Origin: Rhodococcus opacus B4 | Lineage (GTDB): Bacteria; Actinomycetota; Actinomycetes; Mycobacteriales; Mycobacteriaceae | NCBI RefSeq assembly: GCF_000010805.1 | Contig: NC_012520.1 | Coordinates: 186,001-250,000, forward strand | Length of the DNA: 64,000 bases | Reading direction: 5' to 3' | Shown here: positions 63,600 through 64,000 of the stretch, piece after piece | Position numbering within the stretch: the first letter of the stretch is position 1 | Layout: each line of letters starts with the position of its first letter | The notes under the pieces: model-generated | What the model was told of the DNA's origin: nothing | The model's database searches: none | The model's input: only the letters and a program-made list of their open reading frames with translations | Position numbers and translations under genes: made by a program

Positions 63600-64000
63600 T
63601 CACCAGGGCAGTTCGCGGCAGCGGCCTTCGCCCTCGGCGGGTTCGACCTGCAACGTGGCGTGCTCGAGGTCGAACTTCTCCGCGAGCAGTGTCTGCGCCG
63701 AGGCGAGTACGGCGGTCGGGTCCGCGCCGCGTTCGGTGATCAGGTGCGCCGACGCCACCTCCATGCCCGAGGTCAGCGTCCACACGTGCAGGTCGTGCGA
63801 TTCCTTCACTCCGGGCAGGGTTTCCAGGGCGTGGCCGATCGCGTCGACGTCCACGCCGGCAGGGGCGTGCTGGAGCAGGATGCGGATGGCGTGGCGGCCG
63901 AGGTTGAACGCACGCGGCAGGACGAACAGGCCGATGGCGACACCGATGATCGGGTCGGCGTACCGCCACCCGAACAGCAGGGTGAGCAGTCCGCTGACCA
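63600..64000 (-). CDS. CDF-family metal exporter, C-terminal part
   Basis: The open frame from the window edge reads TLLFGWRYADPIIGVAIGLF, the last membrane helix with the Asp of the transport site, then the cytosolic domain (LETLPGVKESHDLHVWTLTS, HATLQVEPAEG). It resembles ZitB/CzcD-type Zn/Cd/Co antiporters. The start lies beyond the window. It is on the same strand as the L,D-transpeptidase, 58 bases upstream of it. Confidence 0.88.
   Translation of the reverse strand, partial: VSGLLTLLFGWRYADPIIGVAIGLFVLPRAFNLGRHAIRILLQHAPAGVDVDAIGHALETLPGVKESHDLHVWTLTSGMEVASAHLITERGADPTAVLASAQTLLAEKFDLEHATLQVEPAEGEGRCRELPW

Overview
The window is high-GC actinobacterial DNA. Lipoboxes, Tat signals, mycobacterial-type gene neighbourhoods (lpqS, cysK2, a multicopper oxidase, cmtR) and frequent ATGA start/stop overlaps point to a Mycobacteriales genus such as Rhodococcus or Gordonia. 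It reads as a metal-resistance accessory region (large plasmid or genomic island). I found no replication or conjugation gene, tRNA, rRNA or CRISPR array.

Layout. 0-5 kb: end of a sensor kinase, a membrane-anchored esterase, decayed genes including an IS110 relic, a HigBA-type toxin-antitoxin pair and a truncated TVP38 gene. 5-22 kb: a large envelope copper block. It holds an L,D-transpeptidase, DUF305 and DUF6153 proteins, CopC/CopD, a propeller lipoprotein, a multicopper oxidase, an MFS carrier, a CysK2-type enzyme and LpqS; then M56 protease/BlaI, a 35-residue Cys/Met-rich peptide, two TlpA thioredoxins, CcdA and an M23 peptidase. 22-25 kb: TetR and MerR regulators with two methyltransferases. 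25-27.5 kb: an ABC exporter broken by several single-base frameshifts. 27.5-39 kb: a second copper block with a CPD-type P-type ATPase, small membrane proteins, DUF305, two CopZ, a CopRS-like two-component system, CsoR and CopA. 39-46 kb: a DHA2 exporter, a second M23 peptidase, an IS110-family element and PhoD. 46-53.6 kb: an arsenic-type block (ArsR-ArsN fusion, flavoprotein, MFS), a drug-type ABC exporter, a SigZ-like sigma factor and a 58-residue Cys-rich protein. 53.8-56.1 kb: an IS5-family element split by a group II intron that has lost its reverse transcriptase, plus an integrase fragment. 56.8-60.3 kb: a soft-metal P-type ATPase with two ArsR-family regulators and a DUF3703 protein. 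60.6-64 kb: second copies of the M23, SRPBCC and L,D-transpeptidase genes, then the end of a CDF transporter.

How it works together (inference). CopA and the CPD ATPase would export cytosolic copper, CopZ proteins would shuttle it, and the multicopper oxidase would oxidise Cu(I) outside the membrane. DUF305, CopC, LpqS and Met/His-rich proteins would bind it, and the CcdA/TlpA set would repair copper-damaged thiols. CsoR, a CopRS-like pair and a BlaI/M56 pair are the likely sensors, and candidate operators for each are visible. The peptidoglycan enzymes suggest wall remodelling as part of the same response.

Many single-base frameshifts sit in G/C or A runs of otherwise intact genes (copD, tlpA, SRPBCC copy 1, the ABC exporter), so either real decay or consensus-sequence error should be kept in mind.
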